Shown here piece after piece: positions 19,232 through 27,603 of a stretch of DNA of 64,000 bases. The stretch's first letter is position 1. Each line of letters starts with the position of its first letter. This stretch comes from Chryseosolibacter sp044507775 (GTDB lineage: Bacteria > Bacteroidota > Bacteroidia > Cytophagales > Cyclobacteriaceae). Made by a program: the position numbers and the translations under genes. The notes beneath the pieces were generated by a model. The model searched no databases, had not been told where the DNA came from, and saw only the letters and a program-made list of their open reading frames with translations. The stretch spans positions 276,544 through 340,543 of the forward strand of contig JBIQIY010000002.1 in the NCBI GenBank assembly GCA_044507775.1. Reading direction: 5' to 3'.

Positions 19232-20005
19232 TTACCAGGAGCCGCTGCTTCCTCCACCACTGAAACCGCCTCCTCCACCCGAGAAGCCCCCGCCACCGAA
19301 GCCGCCGCCGAACCCACCGCCACCGCGACCTCCGAAGCCTCCGCCATACCATCCTGCTCCTGACGACCAACCTCCGCGACGGAATCCGCCCCGGCCTCCG
19401 CCCCCCATCCTGCTGATCAGGATAATAATGACCAGAATGATCAGCGTTCCCCAAACGGAGCCGCCGCGTCCGCGCCGTCCAGTAGAAGGTGACTGATCAG
19501 CCTGGTATTCTCCGCCAATCGCCCGGACGATAGAGACAACAGCCGCGCCGATTCCTCCTGCGTAGTCGTTTTGACGGAAGTGCGGAGCGATTTCGTTCCG
19601 TATGATCTGGTTACAAATCGCATCGGGCAATACACCCTCCAGGCCTTCGCCCACTTCGATTCTTACCTTGCGGTCGTCCATGGCCACAAATAGCAACACA
19701 CCGTTATCCTTGTCTGCCTGGCCCAGCTTCCAGTGTTCGGCCACGCGAAAGGTGTAGTCCTCGATCGGAGCACCATCCAACGTCTTGATGATCAGCACTG
19801 CAATCTGGTTGGAGGTGGAATCCTCATAAGCCTTCAGCACCTGCTCAAGCTGGTTGACGAATGCCGGAGTCAGTGCCTTCGCCTCATCGTGCACCCGAAC
19901 GTCCCATAATTCCGGAACAGGTGGCTGCGCGGCCAGAAACAGCGGTAACAGAAGAAAGAAAACCAGGATTGATCTTTTCATTTCACCAGTGGGGCTTGGG
20001 GTCAT
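19232..20005 (-). CDS. TPM-domain protein with glycine-rich tail (YgcG family)
   Basis: A 257-residue protein with a signal peptide (FFLLLPLFLAAQ), a TPM domain of about 120 residues (VRVHDEAKALTPAFVNQLEQ to GIGAAVVSIVRAIGG), one transmembrane helix around residues 182-196, and a C-terminal tail of roughly 60 residues made almost only of Gly, Ser, Phe and Arg, ending in SSGSW. The TPM fold occurs in proteins tied to photosystem repair in chloroplasts and to unknown envelope functions in bacteria. The tail with terminal W is normal for the family. It shares one base with the upstream TPM gene, so both form one unit. Confidence 0.88.
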   Translation of the reverse strand: MTPSPTGEMKRSILVFFLLLPLFLAAQPPVPELWDVRVHDEAKALTPAFVNQLEQVLKAYEDSTSNQIAVLIIKTLDGAPIEDYTFRVAEHWKLGQADKDNGVLLFVAMDDRKVRIEVGEGLEGVLPDAICNQIIRNEIAPHFRQNDYAGGIGAAVVSIVRAIGGEYQADQSPSTGRRGRGGSVWGTLIILVIIILISRMGGGGRGGFRRGGWSSGAGWYGGGFGGRGGGGFGGGFGGGGFSGGGGGFSGGGSSGSW

Positions 20006-20664
20006 TAATTTATCCGAAGGTCGTCGCGCAATTCGTTAATGTCGTCCGCCGTTTTGTGAAAACCTTTCTCCAGCAGGATCTCGCCACAACGCCTGATGCC
20101 GGCTTCAATGCCTTCGACTATTTTCCCCGTCCGAATATAACTCAACAGCTCTGAAACGATGTGATCCCATTCTTTTTGTTCAACTACCTTGCTGATTCCC
20201 CTGTCGGCCATTACAATCACTTCATGCTCGAAAAAACTGATGAAGATCATGATGCCCGTGCGATGTCGCGTGTTAAAAATCTCTTCCTCGAGAAAAGCAT
20301 TTTCGGCGCTTTGCCGGCACGCTTCGTCGAGGTAACTGCGCGAGATGAGCCAGCGTTTTAAGGAAGGCACCAGGTTCGGTATCACCGCACCGATCGCCCC
20401 ACCTGCGACTACCACGCCAAAAATGAAAAGCGGATCGTAATAGATAGTGAGTGATGCATCGATCACATAGCGATCAAGTATGATCATCAACACAAAGAAA
20501 AACATTCCACTGATCACGCCCGCCTTGTAGTTTGCAATCTCATAAGATCCGCTGCGCTCTACGATAACGGGAACGATCTCCCCTGATATCTTTTTTTCCG
20601 CTTCATGAACAGCAGCTTTGATGCGTTGAAGATCCGCTTCGCCAAATTTTTGCTTTAGTTTCAT
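20005..20664 (-). CDS. TPM-domain membrane protein
   Basis: A 219-residue protein. The N-terminal part (AVHEAEKKISGEIVPVIVERS) and C-terminal part (AENAFLEEEIFNTRHRTGIMIFISFFEHEVIVMADRGISK) together form a TPM domain, interrupted by a membrane region with two hydrophobic segments (about residues 50-75 and 78-105). It has no signal peptide. It is the first gene of the TPM pair; its stop shares one base with the next ATG. Paired TPM genes are often linked to a LemA gene, but none is seen here. Function unknown. Confidence 0.82.
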   Translation of the reverse strand: MKLKQKFGEADLQRIKAAVHEAEKKISGEIVPVIVERSGSYEIANYKAGVISGMFFFVLMIILDRYVIDASLTIYYDPLFIFGVVVAGGAIGAVIPNLVPSLKRWLISRSYLDEACRQSAENAFLEEEIFNTRHRTGIMIFISFFEHEVIVMADRGISKVVEQKEWDHIVSELLSYIRTGKIVEGIEAGIRRCGEILLEKGFHKTADDINELRDDLRIN

Positions 20665-20696
20665 CCAAGTGATTTAGATCCTCAAAGATAGAGCCC

Positions 20697-21410
20697 TCAC
20701 TCCAACTGTTGAAGGTATCGCTGAATTGTATTTTCAAGCCCCAGGTACAAGGCATCGCAAATGAGTGCATGCCCGATGGAAACTTCCTCGAGAGGCGCGA
20801 CGTGTTTGTGGAAAAATGAAAGGTTGTGGAGGTCGAGGTCATGGCCTGCATTCACGCGCAGGCCCAGGCCGTGCGCAAGCCTGGCGCTCTCGGCGTAGGG
20901 CTTGACAGCAACCTCTTTCGAAACCAGAAATTCGCGGGCGTATGGCTCCGTATATAGTTCAACGCGGTCAGCGCCAACCTTTGCGGCACCTTCGACCATT
21001 CGAAGCACGGGGTCGACAAAGACAGACACCCGCACACCGGACGAACGGATTTCTTCGACGACATCGCGCAGAAATTGTTCGTGTGTCAGGGTGTCCCACC
21101 CCGCGTTGGAGGTAATGGCATCCGGCCCATCGGGCACAAGTGTTGCCTGCGCGGGCTTCGCTTCCCGGATCAATTTCAAAAAACGGGCATCGGGATAGCC
21201 TTCAATATTAAACTCGGTCTTGACAACATCCTTTAACTGAATGACGTCATCATAGCGGATGTGCCTTTCGTCAGGTCGCGGATGTACCGTAATGCCCTGA
21301 GCGCCGAAGCGCTCACAGTCAATCGCGACCTTAATCACATCGGGATTATTTCCCCCCCGCGCATTTCGGAGTGTGGCAATTTTATTAATATTGACGCTGA
21401 GTCTTGTCAC
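20697..21410 (-). CDS. pdxJ: Pyridoxine 5'-phosphate synthase
   Basis: PdxJ condenses 1-deoxyxylulose-5-phosphate with 3-amino-2-oxopropyl phosphate in the DXP-dependent vitamin B6 pathway. I use the GTG at 21410 (TRLSVNINKIATLRNARGGNNPD), giving 237 residues, the family norm. The frame stays open to 21662, but the extra 84 residues are low-complexity, run antisense into the yqeY-like gene and do not fit. Conserved TIM-barrel residues are visible in GITVHPRPDERHI and in GLRVNAGHDLDLHNL. It is divergent from the yqeY-cvpA genes. Confidence 0.93.
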   Translation of the reverse strand: MTRLSVNINKIATLRNARGGNNPDVIKVAIDCERFGAQGITVHPRPDERHIRYDDVIQLKDVVKTEFNIEGYPDARFLKLIREAKPAQATLVPDGPDAITSNAGWDTLTHEQFLRDVVEEIRSSGVRVSVFVDPVLRMVEGAAKVGADRVELYTEPYAREFLVSKEVAVKPYAESARLAHGLGLRVNAGHDLDLHNLSFFHKHVAPLEEVSIGHALICDALYLGLENTIQRYLQQLE

Positions 21411-21483
21411 AAGGAACAATTTTAATGCACTGATAACCTTAACGGTGTAAATTTTGTTCGAAAAAACCACAACCGCAAAAGCT

Positions 21484-21936
21484 ATGAGCCTGAAGCAACA
21501 GATTGATGCTGACATCAAGAGCGCAATGCTCGCGCGAAACAAAGAGGAACTGGAGGCGCTTCGCAGTATAAAATCGCTCATCCTGCTGGCTGAGACGGAG
21601 AAAGGCGGCGGAGATGAAATCACTTCAGAGGCCGAAAAAAAGCTTCTCATGAAGGCTGCCAAACAAAGAAAAGAGTCTGCGGAAATTTTCGAAGGCCAGA
21701 ACAGAAAGGACCTTGCAGACCGCGAGTTGCTTCAACTGGAGGTCATCAATCGCTATCTTCCAAAACAATTATCCGAAGAAGAAATCAAATTCGCGTTGAC
21801 CAACGTTATAAAGGAGGTCGGCGCTACGGGCCCCCAGGACATGGGTAAAGTTATGGGAGTCGCCACAAAAAAACTGGCAGGCCAGGCCGATGGAAAAGTT
21901 ATATCGGAGCTTGTAAAGAAATTGCTTTCTCCTTGA
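21484..21936 (+). CDS. GatB/YqeY-domain protein
   Basis: A 150-residue protein matching stand-alone YqeY, which shares its fold with the C-terminal tRNA-binding domain of GatB. The start at MSLKQQIDADIKSAMLAR gives the family length; the frame extends upstream to 21454 without support. Conserved marks: LRSIKSLILLAE, KQRKESAEIF, YLPKQLSEEE and MGKVMGVATKKLAGQADGK. Its precise role is not settled, though a tRNA-related one is inferred from the fold. The stop overlaps the start of the cvpA-like gene by four bases. Confidence 0.9.
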   Translation: MSLKQQIDADIKSAMLARNKEELEALRSIKSLILLAETEKGGGDEITSEAEKKLLMKAAKQRKESAEIFEGQNRKDLADRELLQLEVINRYLPKQLSEEEIKFALTNVIKEVGATGPQDMGKVMGVATKKLAGQADGKVISELVKKLLSP

Positions 21937-22433
21937 CAACAGCGGATATTATCCTTCTCGTGCTGATTCTCCTGGGAGCGTTTAGTGGCTACCGACAAGG
22001 ATTCTTGCTTGCGCTTTTTTCATTCGCCGCCATTGTGCTCGGGGTGATCGGCGGCTTCAAGTTGATGGGATCCGCTATAGTACTGCTGGCGGATCGGTTC
22101 GATATTAATGAAACGGTACTCCCCTATGTCGCCTTTGCCGTCGTGTTTGTTGCCATCCTGATAGGCGTCAACCTGTTGGGCAAACTCCTGAAGACTTCAA
22201 TTGACAAGACGCTTCTCGGCCACGTCGACCAGGCTGCTGGCGCGGGGCTGGGCTTGCTGAAGGCTGTGTTCCTCATCAGCGTTTCACTCTGGATACTCGA
22301 CGCGCTCGACTTCGAATTGCCGTCAGGCTGGACAAGCGACTCCTGGTTGTTGCCGCGGGTTGAGTCTTTTGCTCCGCGCGCTGCCGTCTGGCTCGGCGAC
22401 TACATTCCTTTTCTCAAGGACGTGCTTGCGTAA
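21933..22433 (+). CDS. CvpA-family membrane protein
   Basis: A 166-residue protein with four predicted membrane helices. The opening DIILLVLILLGAFSGYRQGFLLALFS is characteristic of CvpA, a protein linked in other bacteria to colicin V production and to envelope stress. It starts at TTG (21933), overlapping the previous stop in a TTGA arrangement, so translation is coupled. No other family-specific residue can be read. Confidence 0.85.
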   Translation: MTTADIILLVLILLGAFSGYRQGFLLALFSFAAIVLGVIGGFKLMGSAIVLLADRFDINETVLPYVAFAVVFVAILIGVNLLGKLLKTSIDKTLLGHVDQAAGAGLGLLKAVFLISVSLWILDALDFELPSGWTSDSWLLPRVESFAPRAAVWLGDYIPFLKDVLA

Positions 22434-22501
22434 GAATAACCGTTATTAGCATTTTTATTGTGCCAATTTTTTCCCTTACTTATCGCTGCTAAAAACATAA
22501 C

Positions 22502-23254
22502 ATGCCCATTTCGGTAAAACAGGAAAACGGATTCAATTTTGTCGATGAAGGAGAAGGTCAGGTTCTTTTATTGTTGCACGGCCTCTTCGGTGCGCTGAGT
22601 AACTGGGAGGGGGTTGTCAACCGGTTTTCCAAAAACTTCCGGGTCGTGATACCCATGCTGCCGATCTATGAAATGCCGATCAAGGAAGCCGGTCTTGAAG
22701 GATTGAGAAAATTCGTGGAGGATTTTGTGGAATTCGAGGGCCTCAACGATCTCATTATCATGGGTAACAGCCTCGGAGGACATGTGGCACTCCTGTATAC
22801 GCTTCACAACAAGGATAAAGTCAGGAAACTCATTCTTACCGGGAGCTCGGGATTGTTCGAAGATTCTATGGGGGGCTCCTATCCCAAGCGCGGCAATTAT
22901 GAGTACATCCGCGAGCGGGTAGCCTATACTTTCTATAACCCGGATGTAGCCACCAAGGAGCTCGTCGACGAAGTATTCGAAACGACGCGCAGCATTCCAA
23001 AATGCATGCGGATCGTCGCCATCGCCAAATCGGCTCAACGCCACAATATGGCGGACGATATTCCGAACATCACCATTCCTACTTTGCTTGTTTGGGGATT
23101 AAACGATACAATTACACCACCGATGGTTGCGCATGAGTTCAACCGATTGATCCCCAACTCGGAATTAAAATTTATAGACAAGTGTTGTCATGCTCCGATG
23201 ATGGAGCATCCGGAAAAATTCAACCAGTTGGTGGAAACCTTTCTGGTGGCATAG
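22502..23254 (+). CDS. Alpha/beta hydrolase
   Basis: A 250-residue alpha/beta-hydrolase-fold protein. The nucleophile elbow is GNSLGG with Ser90; the acid is in WGLNDTITPP and the histidine in CCHAPMMEHPEKF, so the catalytic triad appears complete. An HGLFGALSNW oxyanion-type motif lies at 26-35. The substrate is unknown; the fold covers esterases, lipases and C-C hydrolases. It sits in the envelope/nadK cluster, where co-occurrence with a CBS-domain gene and nadK is common in this phylum, by my recollection. Confidence 0.9.
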   Translation: MPISVKQENGFNFVDEGEGQVLLLLHGLFGALSNWEGVVNRFSKNFRVVIPMLPIYEMPIKEAGLEGLRKFVEDFVEFEGLNDLIIMGNSLGGHVALLYTLHNKDKVRKLILTGSSGLFEDSMGGSYPKRGNYEYIRERVAYTFYNPDVATKELVDEVFETTRSIPKCMRIVAIAKSAQRHNMADDIPNITIPTLLVWGLNDTITPPMVAHEFNRLIPNSELKFIDKCCHAPMMEHPEKFNQLVETFLVA

Positions 23255-23309
23255 GTATTAACAGTAGTTTTGTTGAGCAGCGCATAGTTGGTCGCATAAA
23301 TGATTCAGG

Positions 23310-23975
23310 ATGATTGCCGAGGATTTGATTAACCACATGATCCCCCCGCTTAAAGGCACAGATGACGCGCACAAAGCGATCGTCTGGATGGAGGAGTTTC
23401 GCTGCAATCACCTGCCCGTAGTCGACGCGGGTCACCTGCTCGGCTTCATCTCCGAAGAAATCATTCTGGAAACAAACGACATCGACAAAAACGTCGGCGA
23501 CTTTAACCTCGTGGGTCAGACGAGTTATGTTCATCTGGATACTCACTTTTACGATATACTCAAAGTCGCTACCGACAATAAGTTGCACATGGTTGCTGTG
23601 CTGAACGAAGATCAGCAGTACTGTGGCGTCATTACCGTCCAGGACACTCTTACATCGTTCGCACAGACAGCGGCAGTACAAATGCCAGGTTCGATCCTCG
23701 TGTTATCCATGAATTTCGCGGATTACTCACTGGCGGGCATCAGCCGCCTTATCGAAGAAAACAACGCAAAAATTCTCAGCAGTATCATTAAGGAAGATCC
23801 GCTTGATCCAGGCAAAGTCCGGCTGACCTTAAAGGTCAATCAGGGCGACATGTCACGGATTGTGGCAACGCTTGAACGTTTTGGACACAAGGTGATCGGG
23901 CGATACCAGGAGTCCAAGCCGATCGAAAACGAACGAGAGCGCATCGACATGTTGCTGAGATACCTCGATATCTGA
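23310..23975 (+). CDS. CBS-domain protein
   Basis: A 221-residue protein with two CBS-like modules in the first 125 residues (around MIPPLKGTDDAHKAIVWMEEFRCNHLPVVD and DILKVATDNKLHMVAVLNEDQQYCGVITVQD) and a C-terminal part resembling an ACT-type regulatory fold (GSILVLSMNFADYSLAGISRLIEENNAKILS). CBS pairs usually bind adenine nucleotides, so a regulatory role is likely; the partner is unknown. Lying next to nadK, it could sense nucleotides linked to NAD metabolism, but that is speculation. Confidence 0.85.
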   Translation: MIAEDLINHMIPPLKGTDDAHKAIVWMEEFRCNHLPVVDAGHLLGFISEEIILETNDIDKNVGDFNLVGQTSYVHLDTHFYDILKVATDNKLHMVAVLNEDQQYCGVITVQDTLTSFAQTAAVQMPGSILVLSMNFADYSLAGISRLIEENNAKILSSIIKEDPLDPGKVRLTLKVNQGDMSRIVATLERFGHKVIGRYQESKPIENERERIDMLLRYLDI

Positions 23976-24061
23976 TCGCAATTTTTTCATTTACGATCCC
24001 TTCGTATCTTTAGGTTGGAAACATTGTGCTGTTATCCCCTGTTTTAACCAGAAGATCGTAA

Positions 24062-24937
24062 ATGAAAATCGGTGTCCATGGCAAGGAATTTACCCGTCAG
24101 TCCGCTCCTTTCATCCAGCGAATTTTTGAGATCCTTTCCCACCACAATGCGGAGCTGTTCGTCTCGTCGAAGTTCGCCGGATTTCTGAAACAGGCCGCCT
24201 TCCGGAATTTCAAGTGGCAGACCTATCAGGGCAGCGAGTCCTTACCTCCGCTGGAATTGCTAATTAGTATCGGTGGCGATGGCACACTGCTCGAATCGGT
24301 GGCGCACATCGGACGAACCGAGACACCCGTGCTCGGGATCAACACAGGCAGGCTCGGCTTCCTGGCGACTATCAGCCGCGACGAGACCGAACACGCCCTG
24401 GAGCAGGTCCTTCAGAAGTCATACACCCTGGATCAACGGGCCGTCCTTCGGCTCGACACGGGAAAAGACATTTTCGGAAACCTCAACTTTGCATTGAACG
24501 ATTTTACAGTGGTGAAGAAAGATACTTCGGCCATGATCACCATCCACACATTCATCGACGGCGAGTTCCTGAACTCATACTGGGCGGACGGGATCATCGT
24601 CTCCACTCCTACGGGATCTACAGGATACTCCCTGAGCTGTGGCGGCCCACTGATCTTTCCGCGTTCAGGGAACCTGGTCCTTACCCCAGTAAGCCCGCAC
24701 AACCTGACCGTGAGACCTATTATTGTGTCGGATACATCGGAAATATCTTTTCAGGTAGACGGGCGCAGCAAGAAGTTCCTTGTCACCCTGGATTCCAGGA
24801 TCGCCACCGTTGACAACACCGTGAAGCTCACAATCCGGAAGGCGGATTTTATTGTGAACCTGGTGCAGCTCGAAGGCCATCATTATTTCAAGACCTTGCG
24901 CCAAAAGTTAAACTGGGGCCTGGATATTCGTAATTAA
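24062..24937 (+). CDS. nadK: NAD kinase
   Basis: A 291-residue ATP-dependent NAD kinase that makes NADP. The active-site GGDGT is at residues 71-75, followed by GINTGRLGFLA. The substrate-binding ALNDFTV segment and the glycine-rich GIIVSTPTGSTGYSLSCGGP loop are both present. Length fits. A near-consensus -7 element (TATCTTTA) lies about 50 bases upstream. It is upstream of the DUF6089 genes in the uppS-bamA cluster. Confidence 0.96.
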   Translation: MKIGVHGKEFTRQSAPFIQRIFEILSHHNAELFVSSKFAGFLKQAAFRNFKWQTYQGSESLPPLELLISIGGDGTLLESVAHIGRTETPVLGINTGRLGFLATISRDETEHALEQVLQKSYTLDQRAVLRLDTGKDIFGNLNFALNDFTVVKKDTSAMITIHTFIDGEFLNSYWADGIIVSTPTGSTGYSLSCGGPLIFPRSGNLVLTPVSPHNLTVRPIIVSDTSEISFQVDGRSKKFLVTLDSRIATVDNTVKLTIRKADFIVNLVQLEGHHYFKTLRQKLNWGLDIRN

Positions 24938-24992
24938 TTTTTTGCGTACTTTTAAGGTTGATATTTTACGGCTTCTTTAACCCCACTCCCCG

Positions 24993-26051
24993 ATGAAAGC
25001 CTTGTATTGGACAACACTCGTTACGTTTCTGCTCTGTTCCGTTGAAGCTTTCAGTCAGATGGACCGCGGCAGTATTCGAAGGAACAACAAGCGGATGATG
25101 ACATATCGGGGGAAGAAGTCAGACTTCAGCGCCGAGAAGCGATACTTTGCGGTAGGCATGACCGTAAACGCCCTTAATTATTATGGTGACCTTGCGCCCC
25201 GCTCAAACCAGTTCAGCACTGATATTTCTTTTACCCGCCCTGCTATCGGCCTATCGGTTTATCAGCGACTCGGCCCGCGGTACGCCATCACGGCGGGCTT
25301 TATGTACGGAACGCTCCGGGGATCAGATTTTTCCTCCGCGGATGAAAATGATATGAGCAGCGGAAAATTTCGCTACTACCGAAATCTGTCCTTCCGAAAC
25401 AGGATCAAGGAACTCTCTGTTACTGCCTCGTTCGACCTCTTTGAAAACCAGGCAACTTATCTCAGCCGGGTTTCGTGGACCCCCTACGCGTTTGCAGGTG
25501 CTGCGGTGTTCCATCACAATCCGCAGGCACAGGCTCCCGCAACGGGACTGGACGGACAACCCCTGGCGGAAGCAGGGGAGTGGGTGAATCTCCGCGATCT
25601 TGGAACGGAAGGACAACACGCGGAACTCCTTCCCACAGACGTCAACTATGGGATCAAGCCCTACAAATTAATTCAGTTTGCAATACCATTCGGGGTGGGC
25701 GCGCGTTTCAAACTTCACGATGTTGTTGACTTCTCCGCTGAATTGGGTTTCCGATATCTGTTCACCGACTATATCGACGATGTGAGTCAGAATTATGTGG
25801 ACCTGGGGGTGTTTGATTCGGAGTTGGCAAGAGCTTTGTCATACAGGGGAAATGAGCTGACGAAATCGGATATTGCCCGTCTGCCTTTTCCAGCGAGAAA
25901 CGGACAAGAATACACCCTGATACCCGGCTATGGGGCGGAATGGCCAACCAATATCCGGGGTCAGAAAAACAACAAGGACATATACATGGTCACAACTTTG
26001 CGCATCTCTTATATTGTGGGTAAGACACTGCACAAAGCAAAGTTCAGATGA
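24993..26051 (+). CDS. DUF6089-like outer-membrane beta-barrel protein
   Basis: A 352-residue protein with a signal peptide (ending in VEAFSQ) and alternating amphipathic strands typical of a small outer-membrane barrel, for example FAVGMTVNALNYYGDLAP and FAIPFGVGARFKLHDVVDFSAELGFRYLFTDYIDDVS. The DYIDDVS segment and the GDLAP motif also occur, in modified form, in the next gene (DYLDNVS, TGDLSR), so the two are paralogs. Function unknown; position before uppS-bamA suggests a link to envelope assembly. Confidence 0.75.
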   Translation: MKALYWTTLVTFLLCSVEAFSQMDRGSIRRNNKRMMTYRGKKSDFSAEKRYFAVGMTVNALNYYGDLAPRSNQFSTDISFTRPAIGLSVYQRLGPRYAITAGFMYGTLRGSDFSSADENDMSSGKFRYYRNLSFRNRIKELSVTASFDLFENQATYLSRVSWTPYAFAGAAVFHHNPQAQAPATGLDGQPLAEAGEWVNLRDLGTEGQHAELLPTDVNYGIKPYKLIQFAIPFGVGARFKLHDVVDFSAELGFRYLFTDYIDDVSQNYVDLGVFDSELARALSYRGNELTKSDIARLPFPARNGQEYTLIPGYGAEWPTNIRGQKNNKDIYMVTTLRISYIVGKTLHKAKFR

Positions 26052-26093
26052 TGATCAGTCGGAAGAAACTATCGAACTAATAAGCAATTTCAA

Positions 26094-26771
26094 ATGCGAG
26101 CACTTTGGGTGGTGGGTTTAATGTTGATGGCGTATTCACTTTCTGCTCAAAAGTCAGAGGTCGGTTTCGGCATCGGGACTCTGAACTACACAGGCGATCT
26201 CTCAAGAACTTATGACATTCTGAACTCAAGGCCCGCCGTGACGGCCTTTTACCGGTCAAATCTCAGTCAGGTAGTTAGTATGCGCGCCGGGATCACGGCA
26301 GGAGGAATAGGAGCGAGCGACAAGAGACCAATTGACGCCTTTGCGGAGCAGCGCGATGCGTCATTCAGCATTTTTTTGATGGAGGCCTCCGCTGTCATGG
26401 AATATCACTTCATGAACTGGCGCGACGACAAGCACATACTCCGGTTTACACCCTATCTCTTTGGCGGTCTCGCCCTATTTGGCATCTCCGGCACACAGAA
26501 CAAGCCCTCGGAATACAGTAACGTCCAGGGTGCGATTCCCTTTGGGCTGGGAATGAAATACATTCTCAATCCTAAATGGTATCTCTCGCTTGAGTTCGGC
26601 GCGAGGAAAACTTTTTTTGATTACCTGGACAACGTCTCCGCCGGTACGAACCAGCTGGTTAAGAACTACCAGTACGGCAATCCCTATGACAATGACGCGT
26701 ATTACTTCGTCGGTGTGAGCATCACCCGTACTTTTTACGAAATACCCTGCCCCACCAACCCCTATAAATAA
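26094..26771 (+). CDS. DUF6089 outer-membrane protein
   Basis: A 225-residue protein with a signal peptide (MAYSLSAQ) and an eight-strand-like barrel pattern. Motifs LNYTGDLSR, PYLFGGLALFGI and TFFDYLDNVSAGTNQL, and the C-terminal FYEIPCPTNPYK, match a Bacteroidota family usually found just before uppS-bamA. It is shorter than its neighbour but lies in the same direction after a 42-base gap. No enzymatic motif is visible. Confidence 0.8.
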   Translation: MRALWVVGLMLMAYSLSAQKSEVGFGIGTLNYTGDLSRTYDILNSRPAVTAFYRSNLSQVVSMRAGITAGGIGASDKRPIDAFAEQRDASFSIFLMEASAVMEYHFMNWRDDKHILRFTPYLFGGLALFGISGTQNKPSEYSNVQGAIPFGLGMKYILNPKWYLSLEFGARKTFFDYLDNVSAGTNQLVKNYQYGNPYDNDAYYFVGVSITRTFYEIPCPTNPYK

Positions 26772-26835
26772 TCCGAATTTTTAACTGCGCTTACAGGTAT
26801 CTGTCATCAACACGTTTACCTTGAACTTTTTTACC

Positions 26836-26843
26836 TAATTTTG
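26836..26843 (+). promoter_or_regulatory. -7 promoter element directly before uppS
   Basis: TAATTTTG is an exact TAnnTTTG match ending seven bases before the GTG start of uppS. It implies an internal promoter for uppS-bamA-skp and a leader of only a few bases. Confidence 0.5.
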
Positions 26844-26850
26844 CGACCCC

Positions 26851-27603
26851 GTGGGATCATTTAAGGAAAATATCGACTTCAATAACTTGCCGAAGCACAT
26901 CGCTGTCATAATGGATGGCAACGGGAGGTGGGCAAAAAAGAAGGGGGCCAGGCGTATTTTCGGCCACCGCAACGCGGTACAGGCGGTTCGCGACATCACG
27001 GAATGCTGCGGCGAGCTGGGAGTTAAATATTTGACCCTCTACGCATTTTCTACTGAAAACTGGTCGCGGCCAAAGGAGGAAGTTGAAGGCCTCATGGAAC
27101 TGCTGGTTAACACGCTGAAGCAGGAAATCGGTACCCTGATGGAGAATCAGGTCAAACTGAAAACGATAGGCGACACATCTCATTTGCCAGGCAACTGCCA
27201 GAAGAACCTGGAATGGGCAATGAATGAAACGAAGAATAACTCCGGGCTGACCCTTATCCTGGCCCTGAGTTACAGCGGGCGATGGGAAATACTGGAAGCG
27301 GCCAAGCGGCTGGCTTCTGACGTCAAGGATGGAAAAATCCAAATATCTGACATAAATGAGGGCGCCTTCAGCAACTATTTGAAGACTTCAGGCATCCCAG
27401 ATCCGGAGCTGTTGATACGAACGAGCGGCGAGCTTCGCATCAGCAATTTCCTGCTCTGGCAAATTGCCTACACAGAATTGTTTATCACTCCGACACTCTG
27501 GCCGGACTTCACCAAAGAGCATTTGTATGAGGCAATATGGTCGTATCAGCAAAGGGAAAGGAGATTCGGAAAAACTAGTGAACAATTGAATCCGGTTAGT
27601 TGA
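26851..27603 (+). CDS. uppS: Undecaprenyl diphosphate synthase
   Basis: A 250-residue cis-prenyltransferase that builds the C55 lipid carrier for peptidoglycan and surface polysaccharides. Asp22 in IMDGNGRWAKK is the catalytic Mg-binding position (Asp26 in E. coli). Other marks: LTLYAFSTENWSRP and LLIRTSGELRISNFLLWQ near residue 195. The GTG start fits family length. Its stop shares one base with the bamA ATG (TGATG), so the two are translationally coupled. Confidence 0.96.
   Translation: MGSFKENIDFNNLPKHIAVIMDGNGRWAKKKGARRIFGHRNAVQAVRDITECCGELGVKYLTLYAFSTENWSRPKEEVEGLMELLVNTLKQEIGTLMENQVKLKTIGDTSHLPGNCQKNLEWAMNETKNNSGLTLILALSYSGRWEILEAAKRLASDVKDGKIQISDINEGAFSNYLKTSGIPDPELLIRTSGELRISNFLLWQIAYTELFITPTLWPDFTKEHLYEAIWSYQQRERRFGKTSEQLNPVS

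Noticed and set aside
19232..19420. GC-rich repetitive stretch
   Set aside because: It encodes the normal glycine-rich tail of a YgcG-type TPM protein, not an independent repeat element.
21411..21662. N-terminal extension of pdxJ
   Set aside because: Low-complexity sequence rich in Ser and Phe that runs antisense through the yqeY-like gene; pdxJ family members begin at TRLSVNINK.
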